DNA of 64,000 bases from a virus: positions 1 through 64,000 of the IMG/VR virus record IMGVR_UViG_3300010397_000041; one strand, given 5' to 3'. The number at the start of each line of letters is the position of its first letter. Position 1 is the stretch's first letter. The notes under the pieces are model-generated. The model saw nothing but the letters and a program-made list of their open reading frames with translations, was not told where the DNA came from and ran no database searches. Both the position numbers and the translations under genes were made by a program. Positions 31,493 through 38,938 of this stretch are shown here, piece by piece.

Positions 31493-33892
31493 TCAGGCGA
31501 TCTGCAACCCGTTGTTGATGTTGCGGCGTTGGTTGCGCAAAGCCTGTTTCTGCACGATCCGGAACAGGGTCACACCGTCGACCTGGACGACAATGTCCGG
31601 CGGCTGCTGAGACCCGCGACTCCCCCCGCCGCTGGTCGCCGAGCCCCAGGATGAGGCGGAGCCGACCCAGCCGCCCGATGCCTTCCCGCCGGCGAGGATC
31701 GATCGGGTCTGGCTGGCGGTGTGGATGTAGGCCGAGCCGCCGAACACCGCCAGCTCCGGGCCGCGCTCGCCGACCAAGACGGCGCGGCCGACCGGTGGGG
31801 AACCTCCCTCGGCGAACGGCAGGATCTTGTTCGCTTTGCCGATGATCCCGCCGACTTTGCCTGCCGCGGTGGAGATCAGACCGATCCCTTTACCGATCAC
31901 ATCGAAAATCGGTTTCAGGAACTTCCACGCCACATCGACCGTGTCCTTGATCCCGCGCCACAGGAGATCCCAGCCGGCTTTGAACAGTCGCAGCTGGGCG
32001 CCGATGAACAGGTCGAGTCCGGTGCCGATCAGATGGAACGTCGGCCCGAGCAGGTTTTTCCACGCCCAGGAGACGACCGAGCTTAGAATGTTCCAGCCGA
32101 TCCGCCAGGCGCCCACAAACAGCCGCAGCGCGAAACCGAGGATCACATCGAACGCGGCGGCGATCAGATGAAACGTCGGGCTGATGACGGTCCGCCACGC
32201 CCACAGCACCGTCGGAATGATCATCGCACGGAATAGCCAGATCCACATGGCGGCTTGCAGACGCAGCGGGATCAGTAGAATGTTAAGCCCGGTAGCGATG
32301 CCGCGAAAGACGGGTTGGAGAAAACGCCAGGTGGCCTGCGCCGCGTCGACGATCTGCTTGTGGAAAAATCGCCAGGCCAGCAGGAAAGGTGCTAGCGGCA
32401 AGATCAGGATCGCGGCGACGATCTCCCAGTTTTTCTTCAGCCAGCCAATCGTGTCCCGCCAGCCGACCTTCATCCAGCCCCAGAAATCCGACAGCCAGCG
32501 TTTCACCGTCGACCAGTGCTTCACAATTTCGTAGATCGCCACACCCAGGGCCACAACGGCGGCGATCACCAGGAACACCGGGTTCACAGCGAACGCCGCC
32601 TCGGACTCCTCTCCGGCCAAGATGAAGTCTTTGGCCGCCAGCAGCACGGCCTTCCCCATCTGGGCGGCACTCTTGGCGACATTCGCCATCCAGACGACGA
32701 TCGACAGGGCCATCAGCGCGCCGATCGCGGCGACCAGACCCTCGGTGATGTTCTTGTGACGGGCGAACCAGTCCCCGAGGGCCGTCAACGGCGGGATCAG
32801 TTTGTTTCCGATTTGAATGCCCAGCGACTCGGCCGAAGCCTTCAAACGGTCGACTTTGTTCTTGAAAGTGTCCTGAGTGGCCGCCCACGACGCGGCGAAC
32901 TGATTACCGCCCCTGTCGACTTCCTCATACTTGTTCTGCAACTTGTCGTACTGGTCCATGAGCACATTGACGCCAGTGCCCGCCTTCTTGCCGAACATTG
33001 TCGTCAATACGGCGCCAGCCTGGGTGCCGGTGATCCCAGCCTTCTGCAGTCGGTCGTGCAGGTCGGTCAGCGCCTTGTTCAGGCCACCGGTCTGCATGTC
33101 TTTCGCCAGGGTCTTGCTGGTCAAGCCAAGCGCGGCGAGCTGCTCGCGCGCCGCCTTACCGGCCGCAGGTGTTGCCAGCGCCTGCACGGACATCCGCAAC
33201 GCGGTACCAGCGGCAGCACCGCGAATGTTGTTGTCACCGAAAAGCGCCAACGCGGCCGAGGCGTCGCGCATCGACAGGCCGTAGCCCTTGATGACCGCGA
33301 TCATGCCGCCGCCCATCGCGTCGGCAAGGTCTTGCATGTGCATGTCACCGGCGCCGACGGTGGCGTTGAGCATTCCCATCGCCTTGTCAAGGTTCTCGTC
33401 GCCAGGTATCTGGGCGGTCATCGCGGCGCCGAGCGCGTTGGTGACGTCGACCAGGTTCGCGCCGCCGATCTTGGCACCTTCGGCGGACGTTTTGAGCAGC
33501 GCCATTGCCTTGGCGCCGGTCAGCCCTGTGCCGGCGAACTGCGATTCGATGTGGTAAAGCGCCTCGGCCAGCGAGTCGGGGCCTTCACCGACCTGCCCGG
33601 CGAGTTTGAGGACGCCGTTGGACAGGCCCTTGATCTGGTCCTGTGCCACACCGGCCTGGGTGTGAATCATCTCCATGGAGGCGTCGAAGTTCATCGCCAG
33701 ATGAACCGACTCGGCGCCTACACCGGCGAGGGCCAGGGCGCCGACTTTGCCGAAGGTGGAGAAAGCCTTGTTCATCGCGCCGAGCCGGCCCTCGGACTCG
33801 GAAATGCCCTTGGAAAGCTCGGCCGTATCGCCCACAAACTTGATCAGTACCGGCGGGAGGAGGCCTCCGAACTCACCCATGGGCCCCGCCAC
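31493..33892 (-). CDS. Tail tape measure protein (TP901-type core)
   Basis: 799 aa from GTG 33892; an ATG at 33880 is an alternative. Residues 60-260 match the TP901-1 tape measure core (NFDASMEMIHTQAGVAQDQI; ALGAAMTAQIPGDENLDKAM; MRDASAALALFGDNNIRGAA). Residues 385-650 are hydrophobic segments that insert in the host membrane, and the tail contains FAEGGSPPVGRAVLVGERGP. Its length sets tail length: by the usual rule of about 0.15 nm per residue, a tail near 120 nm. Confidence 0.9.
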   Translation of the reverse strand: MAGPMGEFGGLLPPVLIKFVGDTAELSKGISESEGRLGAMNKAFSTFGKVGALALAGVGAESVHLAMNFDASMEMIHTQAGVAQDQIKGLSNGVLKLAGQVGEGPDSLAEALYHIESQFAGTGLTGAKAMALLKTSAEGAKIGGANLVDVTNALGAAMTAQIPGDENLDKAMGMLNATVGAGDMHMQDLADAMGGGMIAVIKGYGLSMRDASAALALFGDNNIRGAAAGTALRMSVQALATPAAGKAAREQLAALGLTSKTLAKDMQTGGLNKALTDLHDRLQKAGITGTQAGAVLTTMFGKKAGTGVNVLMDQYDKLQNKYEEVDRGGNQFAASWAATQDTFKNKVDRLKASAESLGIQIGNKLIPPLTALGDWFARHKNITEGLVAAIGALMALSIVVWMANVAKSAAQMGKAVLLAAKDFILAGEESEAAFAVNPVFLVIAAVVALGVAIYEIVKHWSTVKRWLSDFWGWMKVGWRDTIGWLKKNWEIVAAILILPLAPFLLAWRFFHKQIVDAAQATWRFLQPVFRGIATGLNILLIPLRLQAAMWIWLFRAMIIPTVLWAWRTVISPTFHLIAAAFDVILGFALRLFVGAWRIGWNILSSVVSWAWKNLLGPTFHLIGTGLDLFIGAQLRLFKAGWDLLWRGIKDTVDVAWKFLKPIFDVIGKGIGLISTAAGKVGGIIGKANKILPFAEGGSPPVGRAVLVGERGPELAVFGGSAYIHTASQTRSILAGGKASGGWVGSASSWGSATSGGGSRGSQQPPDIVVQVDGVTLFRIVQKQALRNQRRNINNGLQIA

Positions 33893-33905
33893 TCTGCGTC
33901 GGAAA

Positions 33906-34328
33906 CTACCGGTAGAAGGTTTTCGCGAAGGCGGCGAGTGCTGCTGTCTGCGCGGGACCGGCCATCACGATCGCCCGTGCGGGTTCCACGTAGGGACGTG
34001 GTGGCAGTCGCCGGTAGCCGAGTTCCTGCGCCCGCGCGTAGACCATTGTCGGGCCGACCTCGACATAGGCCGGCCGTGAGTCCTTGTGCGGCTTGACGAT
34101 GATCGATCGGCGCAGAGATCCGGACACGATCGCGGGCGGTTCCCCGGGTGGGCTCGGAGTCGGGGTGCCTTTCGGATGGCTGTACCGCGACAACTGCCTT
34201 TTGATCTCGGTTTCGCCGACATGGGCTGCTGCGGTCGCCGCGGCCAGCCCGGCGGCTTCAGCCTGGGCACCGAGCCGTTCCAACGCCCGCAGTGTCGCCT
34301 CCATCGAGATGACGAGTCCGCCGGCCAT
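33906..34328 (-). CDS. HK97 gp10-like tail completion protein
   Basis: 140 aa from ATG 34328 (ATGA overlap with the chaperone frame T). The pattern AIVSGSLRRSIIVKPHKDSR, TMVYARAQELGYRRLPPRPY, VEPARAI fits the gp10 family ('tGxLr.Si...YA...EfG...RPyl.PA'). Its place after the chaperone and before the tape measure is unusual; it normally lies between connector and tail terminator genes. Likely caps or completes the tail or connector. Confidence 0.75.
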   Translation of the reverse strand: MAGGLVISMEATLRALERLGAQAEAAGLAAATAAAHVGETEIKRQLSRYSHPKGTPTPSPPGEPPAIVSGSLRRSIIVKPHKDSRPAYVEVGPTMVYARAQELGYRRLPPRPYVEPARAIVMAGPAQTAALAAFAKTFYR

Positions 34329-34588
34329 CAGCCATCCCCCTGGCGGGCCTGCTCCATGTCGCGGCGCTGCCGCCGTTCCCGGCCCTTGTCGAGCGCAAGG
34401 GCGGCGTGCCGCATCTGATCCGCGAGGGGCAGCGGCAGCGCATCCACCTCGTTCGGCGTCCAGCGCCAGCGGTCGGCGAACCACACGTAGTCGGCGGCCT
34501 CGACCAGCCAGCCCGGCAACGGATGCTGACCGGGCCCCAGGTCGTAGCCCTCAGCGACCTGGCTTAGGCGGCTGAGGGCACGGAAGGG
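34328..34588 (-). CDS. Tail assembly chaperone, -1 frame extension (T part)
   Basis: An open frame with good codon GC bias but no start of its own continues in the -1 frame across the stop of the gene at 34564-35019, giving ALSRLSQVAEGYDLGPGQHP and ADYVWFADRWRWTPNEVDAL, then a charged helical tail. This is the layout of the conserved G-GT tail chaperone frameshift. The slip must occur before 34564. The closest candidate is CCCCTTC (minus strand, 34589-34583), which is not a canonical heptamer. The GT fusion would span 34328-35019. Confidence 0.65.
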   Translation of the reverse strand, partial: PFRALSRLSQVAEGYDLGPGQHPLPGWLVEAADYVWFADRWRWTPNEVDALPLPLADQMRHAALALDKGRERRQRRDMEQARQGDG

Positions 34589-35019
34589 GACTGCGGATCG
34601 GAGCTTGGCTCCGTGTCGAGCTCCGCCGTCACGATCTCCATGACGGGGGCGAGGCGGCGCTCGATCGGGTTCGAGACGAGCATGTTCAGCTCGTCGAGCT
34701 CGTCGTCGGACAGGTCGCGGGGAATCGGCAGCGGCGTGCCGTCAGCGCGGGTCAGCGACCAGGCGACGACCCAGAGGCGGAAGACCGCATCCAGGCTGGC
34801 GATGCCAGCACCAGTTGTCACCTCGTCGTCAACCTTTGACAGGTCGCCGTCGGCCTCGGCCACAGCCCGGGCGGCGCCACGAGACGCTGACATGATCTTC
34901 TTGCGGTCGCCGCGGGTGACGCGGTAGGGGTCGCGGATGTCGGCCCACTGATCTGGGCCGAACTCCCTGGTGGTGGGCAGGGGGACACGGACCAGTGCCG
35001 CATGCTGGGTGTTGGACAA
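34564..35019 (-). CDS. Tail assembly chaperone (G part)
   Basis: 151 aa. I chose TTG at 35019 because GGAGG lies six bases before it and coding bias begins there; an open frame extends to 35463 without support. The protein is polar and helical (ISDPYRVTRGDRKK-like start of the core, VWRLWVVAWSLTRADG-type segment) and ends in a short acidic tail. Located between major tail and tape measure genes as in all long-tailed phages. It coats the tape measure protein during assembly and a fraction is extended by -1 frameshift. Confidence 0.75.
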   Translation of the reverse strand: MSNTQHAALVRVPLPTTREFGPDQWADIRDPYRVTRGDRKKIMSASRGAARAVAEADGDLSKVDDEVTTGAGIASLDAVFRLWVVAWSLTRADGTPLPIPRDLSDDELDELNMLVSNPIERRLAPVMEIVTAELDTEPSSDPQSPSVPSAA

Positions 35020-35091
35020 AGAGGCCTCCGACGGTAAGGCGGTCGAGACCCGCCCCCGGGGGGACCACACAGCCGGGGCGGGAAACAGAAG

Positions 35092-35113
35092 AGGCCCGCA
35101 CACCGGCGGGCCT
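35092..35113 (-). terminator. Terminator after major tail gene
   Basis: AGGCCCGC and GCGGGCCT form an 8-bp stem around a 6-base loop, followed on the minus strand by TCTTCTGTTTC. It lies between the major tail protein stop and the chaperone start and would raise major tail mRNA relative to downstream genes. Confidence 0.65.
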
Positions 35114-35141
35114 TGGGAAGGGGCTGCGGCGCAGGCGCCGG

Positions 35142-36359
35142 CTACTGGTAGGTGCCGGTCGGTGTAGCCGACTGCAAAGTGACCTTGATCGGGGAGTAGC
35201 CGCCGCTGGCCCCGGCGTCGGACGTGTTGGCGTCCGCTTCCAGGTCGGTTTCGACGGTGAGGTAGGTGCCGCCGCGTCCGAGCTTCGTGTTCTTGTAGAC
35301 GCACTTGGACATGTGCAGCTTCACCTGCACCAGCGCACTTCCAGTCCCCTCGGTGAAGTTGATGTCGACCGACGGGATCGTGACGTTCAAATAGCGGCGG
35401 ACCTCGGTCTCGTCCGCGGCGATGAACGTCAACTTGCCGGTGACCTCGACCGGGCCGAGCCACACGTTGTAGGGGCCCTGCGCGCCGTCGGTCGTGTGCT
35501 GGACCTTGACGTCGCGTTTGATGCTGATCTCACCCGACTCGGTGTACTGCACCGCCGAGCCGCCGAGCGTGACCACACCGGTCCACACCGGGATCGGTGT
35601 GGTGGTGGATGTCCAGGACGCGGTCGGCTTGGTGACGATGCCGCTGGGCCAGCCCGTCAGCTTGACGGTGTAGGTGAGAAGACCCTCACTGTTAAACGTG
35701 ATCGTCAGTTCGCTGACCACATGCCCCGGGTAGGCGCGGGCAGTGTTCGATCCGGCGAGGCCGGACTGGTAGTCGGTGACGGTGAGCGTCTCGGGCTGGC
35801 CGCCGCCGTAGTTCCCCGCAGAGTTCTTGATCGCGAACGTGTGGGTGTACGGAGCCGACCCACCCGAGCTCGTGTAGTCCCCGAGCAGCGCGCCCAGCCA
35901 GAAGCCGAACGACTCGGGGAACACGTCACCGGAGGCGCCGTACTCGCCGTGGATGACACCCGGCACCGTGCCGTAGTTGACGACCTCCGACCCCCGATAG
36001 CCGGTGTCCTTCAGCAGCGTCAGGTTGTCGAACGGCTCCGGCGGCTTCACCGGGATGAACATCGACGGGGCGTCGGCCGCCGCGGTCACCACGACCAGCA
36101 CCCCCGCCGTGTGGGCGTTGGCCAGCGCCGAGCAGGTGATCGTCGTGCCGGCGATCGCAGAGTAGGCCACCGTCTCGGTGAGCGTTCCCGCGGACGACGG
36201 GTCGTAGATCGTGATGAAGCCGGATGCCGGCCAACTCGTCGTGTCCGACACGACGATCGACGTCGCCGCCGCCGACACGGAGGTAGTCAGCAGCGACTTG
36301 TACTTGTCGAGCGCGACGCCGATATAGCTGAGATTGGATGCCTGGCCTGGCGCGCCCAT
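35142..36359 (-). CDS. Major tail (tube) protein
   Basis: 405 aa. The core fold of siphophage tail tubes is suggested by FIPVKPPEPFDNLTLLKDTG, YTHTFAIKNSAGNYGGGQPE, SELTITFNSEGLLTYTVKLT and ISIKRDVKVQHTTDGAQGPY. Residues 23-95 carry an inserted beta-module (SVSAAATSIVVSDTTSWPAS ... ALANAHTAGVLVV) that recurs in the connector gene at 37766. Followed by a terminator, as expected for a highly expressed gene. Confidence 0.85.
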   Translation of the reverse strand: MGAPGQASNLSYIGVALDKYKSLLTTSVSAAATSIVVSDTTSWPASGFITIYDPSSAGTLTETVAYSAIAGTTITCSALANAHTAGVLVVVTAAADAPSMFIPVKPPEPFDNLTLLKDTGYRGSEVVNYGTVPGVIHGEYGASGDVFPESFGFWLGALLGDYTSSGGSAPYTHTFAIKNSAGNYGGGQPETLTVTDYQSGLAGSNTARAYPGHVVSELTITFNSEGLLTYTVKLTGWPSGIVTKPTASWTSTTTPIPVWTGVVTLGGSAVQYTESGEISIKRDVKVQHTTDGAQGPYNVWLGPVEVTGKLTFIAADETEVRRYLNVTIPSVDINFTEGTGSALVQVKLHMSKCVYKNTKLGRGGTYLTVETDLEADANTSDAGASGGYSPIKVTLQSATPTGTYQ

Positions 36360-36553
36360 CAGCCCTCACCACCCTCGGAAACAGGCGCCGGAACCTCGAG
36401 GGGCTCGGCGGGGTCAGACCCGTCGGCGGGCTGCCAGCGATGCGGATCGGGCGCGGCCGCCAAGTCGACGACGTCACCGGGTCGTGCGGTCAGCGAGAGG
36501 TCCGGGTAGTAGCGCTCCAACCCGTCGGGCGGGTGGTAACGGAAGGCGGGCAC
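36359..36553 (-). CDS. Small neck/tail protein, 64 aa
   Basis: Overlaps the major tail start (ATGA). Begins PAFRYHPPDGLERYYPDLSL with Pro/Asp-rich middle and acidic end. Such a short 'YYPDL' protein is common between connector and tail genes in actinophages; function unknown. Confidence 0.6.
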   Translation of the reverse strand: MPAFRYHPPDGLERYYPDLSLTARPGDVVDLAAAPDPHRWQPADGSDPAEPLEVPAPVSEGGEG

Positions 36554-36610
36554 GGCGACGCGGCCCCTCCCTTCGGGCTCGTAATGGTGGGAGGGGCTGG
36601 CTGACGGTGG

Positions 36611-36790
36611 CTACCCGCCGGCGAGGAAGCTGTCGAAGGCGCGAGCCCAGCCGATGACTACATCGGAGGTCGCCGAGCGGGCCGCCTGGTGTTCGCCAAG
36701 CCAGTCCAACGCCCGGTCGAGCGCGGCCAGCCTGCGCAGTTGCTCGGGCGGCAGGTCTGGGTAGACGTCGCCGGGCTCGTCGTCATCCAC
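36611..36790 (-). CDS. Small acidic helical protein, 59 aa
   Basis: GTG at 36790 to TAG at 36611-36613. The product starts VDDDEPGDVYPDLPPEQLRR, then helix LAALDRALDWLGEHQAARSA. Codon GC bias is strong, so I consider it real. Likely a tail or connector partner; function unknown. Confidence 0.5.
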   Translation of the reverse strand: MDDDEPGDVYPDLPPEQLRRLAALDRALDWLGEHQAARSATSDVVIGWARAFDSFLAGG

Positions 36791-36796
36791 CGGGCA

Positions 36797-37210
36797 TCAC
36801 GTCTTCTTTTTGCGTCGGGTGCTCTTGCGACGATGAGCGGGCTTCTTGTGGTGAACGCCTTTTCGCCGCGGTTTGTGAGATCCCCTGTGATGGTGTTTCA
36901 GCCCGCGTCGCCTGTGTTCGTGAATCCCCTTGCGGCGGTGGATCGGATGTTTCAGGTGCCGGTGGCCACCCTTACGGCGATGGACGACCGTCCGGCGGTG
37001 CTGGTGGCGTAGGCCACGGCGACGGGTACCGCGTCGTCTCGATGCCCGTGTCCCTCCGCGGTTCCGCTTCGAGTTTTTGATCTCTTTGCGGACATGGAAG
37101 GAGCGGCGGAACGACTTGCCCGGGTTTCGGTTGCGGGACCGGAAGCCGCGGATATGCAGGCCCTTGCGGGCATGATGTCGGACGACGCGGACCCGGTAGT
37201 CGCGGGCCAT
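36797..37210 (-). CDS. Extremely basic His/Arg/Lys-rich protein, 137 aa
   Basis: ATG overlapping the previous stop (ATGA). By my count 39 Arg, 17 Lys and 20 His in 137 residues, with only three acidic residues. The C-terminal two thirds repeats an irregular 'H-R-R-K-G-x-H' theme (VHRRKGGHRH, IHRRKGIHEH, HKPRRKGVHH). The N-terminal 45 residues are less repetitive (ARDYRVRVVRHHARKGLHIR). It lies in the neck/tail gene block, so it may bind DNA in the head or neck, neutralise packaged DNA, or bind anionic host polymers. No known family recognised. Confidence 0.65.
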   Translation of the reverse strand: MARDYRVRVVRHHARKGLHIRGFRSRNRNPGKSFRRSFHVRKEIKNSKRNRGGTRASRRRGTRRRGLRHQHRRTVVHRRKGGHRHLKHPIHRRKGIHEHRRRGLKHHHRGSHKPRRKGVHHKKPAHRRKSTRRKKKT

Positions 37211-37752
37211 CAGGAGATCACAAGCTCGGTGGCGGTTGTGACCATGTCGACGCGCACGTAGAACCGGTTGTCCTTCACATCCGGCTCACCTGGGCTGATG
37301 TCGATCTCCTCGCCCGCTGTCGAGATCGTGTCGAACTTCCGGCCGCCGGTGCCCCATGTCCGGTCCAGCCGGGTGCGGGTGACCAGAGAGTCGAGGAACG
37401 TGTCGAAGTCGGCCATCGCGGCCTCGGTGCGTTGCTGCCGCGAATGAAACTCGATCTCCAGGTAGATCGTGTAGTCGATCTGCTTCTCGCCGCCCGGCGC
37501 GATGCCGTCGACACCGCCGCCACCGAGCGCCCGGCGTCGCTCCTTGGAGTGGACGAGATGCACGGTGCAGACCGCGCCGCTGACCACACCGGAGCCGGGC
37601 CAGAAGTCGTCGTCGTTGATCGAACGCGGGGGCGCGGTCCACAGGGTGCCCATGAACTGGACGGCGGAGTCGCGGTACATCGTCGGCCGGGTCGGCTGGG
37701 CCCGGCCGCCGAACCAGGTGGCGGTCGCCGCGCGGACGGTGGTGCGGGACAT
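37210..37752 (-). CDS. Tail terminator / neck protein, 180 aa
   Basis: ATG 37752. Position after the connector and before the tail tube, and a mixed alpha/beta pattern (AVCTVHLVHSKERRRALGGG; QIDYTIYLEIEFHSRQQRTE; FDTFLDSLVTRTRLD; NRFYVRVDMVTTATELVIS) agree with phage tail terminator-like proteins that cap the tail at the neck. The assignment rests on position and fold pattern only. Confidence 0.6.
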   Translation of the reverse strand: MSRTTVRAATATWFGGRAQPTRPTMYRDSAVQFMGTLWTAPPRSINDDDFWPGSGVVSGAVCTVHLVHSKERRRALGGGGVDGIAPGGEKQIDYTIYLEIEFHSRQQRTEAAMADFDTFLDSLVTRTRLDRTWGTGGRKFDTISTAGEEIDISPGEPDVKDNRFYVRVDMVTTATELVIS

Positions 37753-37765
37753 GACGCCTCCCGGC

Positions 37766-38920
37766 TCAGATCGCCACGCGGGCGTACCGCTCGAGGATTT
37801 CCGCGGCCGCGGCTTCCATGGCCTCCATGTCCGGGCCGAGGTCCTTGTCGAGCGCGGCCGTGCCGGTGTCCGAGGACTTGCGGACGTAGACGGTCGCTAT
37901 CTGCCCGACGGCGATCTTGATGTCGAAGGGGAGCGTGCCTATCCCCGTGCCGGCGCTGTGCGCGTTGACGGTGCCCACGGCGAGCGGCACCGTCCCCGGC
38001 CCGACCGCCGGTGTCCAGGTGGAGGCGACGGTGACCTGCTCCTCGACACCTGGGTCGGTGATGCGCAGCTGCTCACCGGGCTGGATCCCGGTCGTGTCAG
38101 CGAGGATCAGACTCGTCACGCCCGCGGTCGCCGCCGACGTGAGCGCGGAGATCGGGTAGCCGGCGATGTAGTCGAATTCGACGGCGACCGTGCCGCCGGA
38201 CGGCGGGCCGAACTGGAATCCGCCCATCCAGCTGCCCGACGGCGACAACGGGATGATCATCGCCCCGTCTTCGACCCACAGCGCGCCCGGTGTGACCGTG
38301 GTCGCCGGCCCGCCGACGGCCGCCGAGTAGGCGACCCGCGTGCAGGAGATCGGCGGCACATGACCGGAGGTCTGCCGGGGATGTAGCCGTAGGCAGCCGT
38401 CGCGGCCGATCCGCGCTGTCTCATGCTCGGCGAGCACCTGGTGGGCGCCGAGCTGAATGTTGCAGTAGTTGTCCGCCCACCTGCTCGCGCGCAACAAAAT
38501 GTTCGCGAGCTCGCTGTCGTTCGCGGCCGCGGACGCGTTGGCGATCAGATCGTCGAAGTTCACACCGGTCGGCATCGCGCGGAACTCGGCGTTGGTCAGG
38601 TAGCTACCCGGCCAGCCGAAGATCTGCCCGGCGTCGCTGCCGACCGACGACGGGAGAACATCGAACTGGCCCTCGTAGGCCGTGTTCGGCAGCGTCGAGA
38701 CCGCGTGATAGCCGTAGTGCCCGGACGCCGGCGGCAGCCAGTCGACGTGGCAGGTGCCGGTAGCGTCGTGACTGACTGCCGGTGTCTGCGTCGTCCCGTC
38801 GGGGAGTTTGACAGTGACGACCATCGTCGCCGGGTCGATCGGCTGCCCGGTCGTCGGATCGGTGACGACGAACGGGCCGAGGCGGACCTCCTGGCCAAAC
38901 GGGTAGGGCGTCGTCGACAT
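37766..38920 (-). CDS. Head-tail connector with inserted beta-modules
   Basis: 384 aa. Residues 1-90 form an Ig-like beta-domain (GPFVVTDPTTGQPIDPATMV; GHYGYHAVSTLPNTAYEGQF). Residues 100-250 are helical with NAEFRAMPTGVNFDDLIANA and ILLRASRWADNYCNIQLGAH, typical of head-tail adaptor proteins. About 255-325 is the same module as in the major tail protein (ATAGVTSLILADTTGIQPGE ... VNAHSAGTGI). The C-terminal helix TAALDKDLGPDMEAMEAAAA closes it. Likely docks on the portal and forms part of the neck. Confidence 0.7.
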   Translation of the reverse strand: MSTTPYPFGQEVRLGPFVVTDPTTGQPIDPATMVVTVKLPDGTTQTPAVSHDATGTCHVDWLPPASGHYGYHAVSTLPNTAYEGQFDVLPSSVGSDAGQIFGWPGSYLTNAEFRAMPTGVNFDDLIANASAAANDSELANILLRASRWADNYCNIQLGAHQVLAEHETARIGRDGCLRLHPRQTSGHVPPISCTRVAYSAAVGGPATTVTPGALWVEDGAMIIPLSPSGSWMGGFQFGPPSGGTVAVEFDYIAGYPISALTSAATAGVTSLILADTTGIQPGEQLRITDPGVEEQVTVASTWTPAVGPGTVPLAVGTVNAHSAGTGIGTLPFDIKIAVGQIATVYVRKSSDTGTAALDKDLGPDMEAMEAAAAEILERYARVAI

Positions 38921-38938
38921 CGGCGCCCCACCCGTCTG

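Noticed and set aside
34995-36509. 504-codon plus-strand frame over the major tail gene
   Set aside because: Antisense to a strongly supported gene; low-complexity Arg/Gly content is typical of a shadow.
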